Shown here one piece after another: positions 63,096-64,000 of a DNA stretch of 64,000 bases (positions are counted from its first letter, which is position 1; each line of letters begins with the position of its first letter). The translations under genes and the position numbers were made by a program. Where the stretch lies: assembly GCF_000179555.1 (NCBI RefSeq), contig NZ_AECZ01000001.1:1-64000 (forward strand), read 5' to 3'. The DNA comes from Solidesulfovibrio fructosivorans JJ] (GTDB taxonomy: Bacteria; Desulfobacterota; Desulfovibrionia; Desulfovibrionales; Desulfovibrionaceae). Below the pieces are notes generated by a model. The model did no database searches and was not told the origin of the DNA. It worked only from the letters and a program-made list of their open reading frames with translations.

Positions 63096-64000
63096 GCCGC
63101 GTCCTCCTGGGGCTGCTGCTCGTCGTTTTGCTTGGGGGAGACGTCCTCGGACGGCGAGGTGTTGGCATTCGAGCCCAACGAATTGAAAAACATGGCCAGG
63201 ATTTCCGGGGGCAAAAGCCTCTTTAACGTCTCCCAGTCCCTGGCGATCTTGCGCCCCATGGTTTCGACGTCGGTGCCCCGTGAGCTGAGAATGTCGGAAT
63301 GGCAGTCGGTGAAGTTCTTCAGGCCGATCTCTTCGCCCTTGCGCTCCTTGACGATGTCAATCTGCCCGCGCGGCGGACGGGTCCAGTAACTGGAGCACCA
63401 AGCGTAACGTCCCTGGTAGAAATCCGGCTTGCCAGAGGGGATTGCCAACATGCCGCGCCAGTACGCCTCCTCGAGCACCATCTCGTAGAGGCACTGGAGA
63501 TAGCCCCGAACGAACCGGTCCTGCTCCAGGACGTGCAGTTTGCCGGCCTCGAGCAGCTCGGCCCGAGCCGAGGAGTAGTTGGACTGGGAAAAATCCTTGG
63601 TGACGATGCCCAGAGATTGCCCCGTGGAGGCCGTCACAAGCTTGGACATGCGCGAGTAGAAAGGGTCGAAGGAGTCGCTCGGGCGAGGATTGGCCAGCAG
63701 ATGGGGCTTGTCGCCCGGGCGGCCGGTGACAATCGTTCCCGCCTGGACAGCCTTGGGATATCCATTCGCGTCGCCGGCTTTCTTGCTCCCGTCGAGGCCA
63801 ATGGGCGAAAGCTCCATCGGGCCGAGGTTGGCCGACTCCATGAAAACCGTGAGGTTGGCTGCGATGACCGCGCCCACCAGCTCCGAATCTGCGTAGGCGC
63901 TCAGGTCCGCTATCATTTTCATGGCCGGGGCCAGGAGGGAATCGCCGCGCAGGGACTCCGGACCGCCCCAGTTCCGGCGATGGAAACAGCCCCAGCGGTG
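63092..64000 (-). CDS. Phage portal protein, lambda type (5' end outside the window)
   Basis: The last about 303 residues of a lambda-family portal protein. The frame stays open to the right edge and reads WGGPESLRGDSLLAPAMKMIADLSAYADSELVGAVIAANLTVFMES, the conserved GxSWLAP-type block. Downstream are segments SFDPFYSRMSKLVTASTGQSLGIVTKDFSQSNYSSARAELLEA and WTRPPRGQIDIVKERKGEEIGLKNFTDCHSDIL, both family-typical. An internal ATG at 63922 is not the true start. It forms the dodecameric DNA entry ring. Confidence 0.9.
   Translation of the reverse strand, partial: HRWGCFHRRNWGGPESLRGDSLLAPAMKMIADLSAYADSELVGAVIAANLTVFMESANLGPMELSPIGLDGSKKAGDANGYPKAVQAGTIVTGRPGDKPHLLANPRPSDSFDPFYSRMSKLVTASTGQSLGIVTKDFSQSNYSSARAELLEAGKLHVLEQDRFVRGYLQCLYEMVLEEAYWRGMLAIPSGKPDFYQGRYAWCSSYWTRPPRGQIDIVKERKGEEIGLKNFTDCHSDILSSRGTDVETMGRKIARDWETLKRLLPPEILAMFFNSLGSNANTSPSEDVSPKQNDEQQPQEDAA

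Overview
The window is GC-rich chromosomal DNA of a Gram-negative bacterium. Gene content suggests a sulfate reducer of the Desulfovibrionaceae (inference): a dnaX-ybaB-recR cluster, an rpoN-hpf-ptsN-rapZ cluster followed by mannose-type PTS genes, a manganese-type inorganic pyrophosphatase, a glutamyl-Q tRNA(Asp) synthetase and an HD-GYP protein. I could not run a similarity search, so the assignment rests on recognised families and their order.

About 1-33 kb is host chromosome. It holds a short hypothetical pair and an isoprenylcysteine methyltransferase-like protein (0.3-1.7 kb), a very large class I adenylate cyclase with HEAT-like and pentapeptide-repeat N-terminal regions (1.8-5.6 kb), an HD-GYP protein, a TPR protein and a chemoreceptor (5.7-9.9 kb). 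Then come ilvE, dnaX, ybaB, recR, recD2, a flippase-like membrane protein and thiD (10-18 kb), a periplasmic protein, a nitronate monooxygenase-like protein, gluQ, tRNA-Ser(CGA), tadA, purQ and pyrG (18.5-25.5 kb), and a kdsC-rpoN-hpf-ptsN-rapZ-EIIA-EIIB-EIIC cluster ending near ppaC (25.7-33 kb). The EIIC gene is split by a one-base frameshift at two poly-T tracts. A composite two-hairpin intergenic repeat occurs three times.

From tRNA-Arg(CCG) at 33.3 kb to the right edge lies a lambda-like (siphovirus-type) prophage that continues past 64 kb. Its left end has a tyrosine integrase beside the tRNA, a leftward early operon (excisionase-like, CII-like and Cro-like proteins) and a CI-like repressor. 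Its structural genes run leftward from portal (63-64 kb) through protease, decoration protein, capsid, lysis genes, tail tube, tape measure and tail tip to a fibre-like protein at 45 kb.

Between the repressor and the end of the late operon (37.8-44.2 kb) sits cargo unrelated to phage assembly. (1) An AT-rich, translationally coupled ATPase plus TOPRIM-like gene pair looks like an abortive-infection type defence module. (2) A complete-looking miniature type V CRISPR system follows: a 451-residue Cas12f/TnpB-like nuclease, a 302-bp intergenic region with a structured anti-repeat that can pair with 25 nt of the CRISPR repeat (a candidate tracrRNA), and an array of 14 repeats and 13 spacers. No cas1 or cas2 is present. 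(3) A umuDC error-prone polymerase operon comes last. The phage-borne single-effector CRISPR locus with its predicted tracrRNA is the most interesting content; the ATPase-TOPRIM pair is second.
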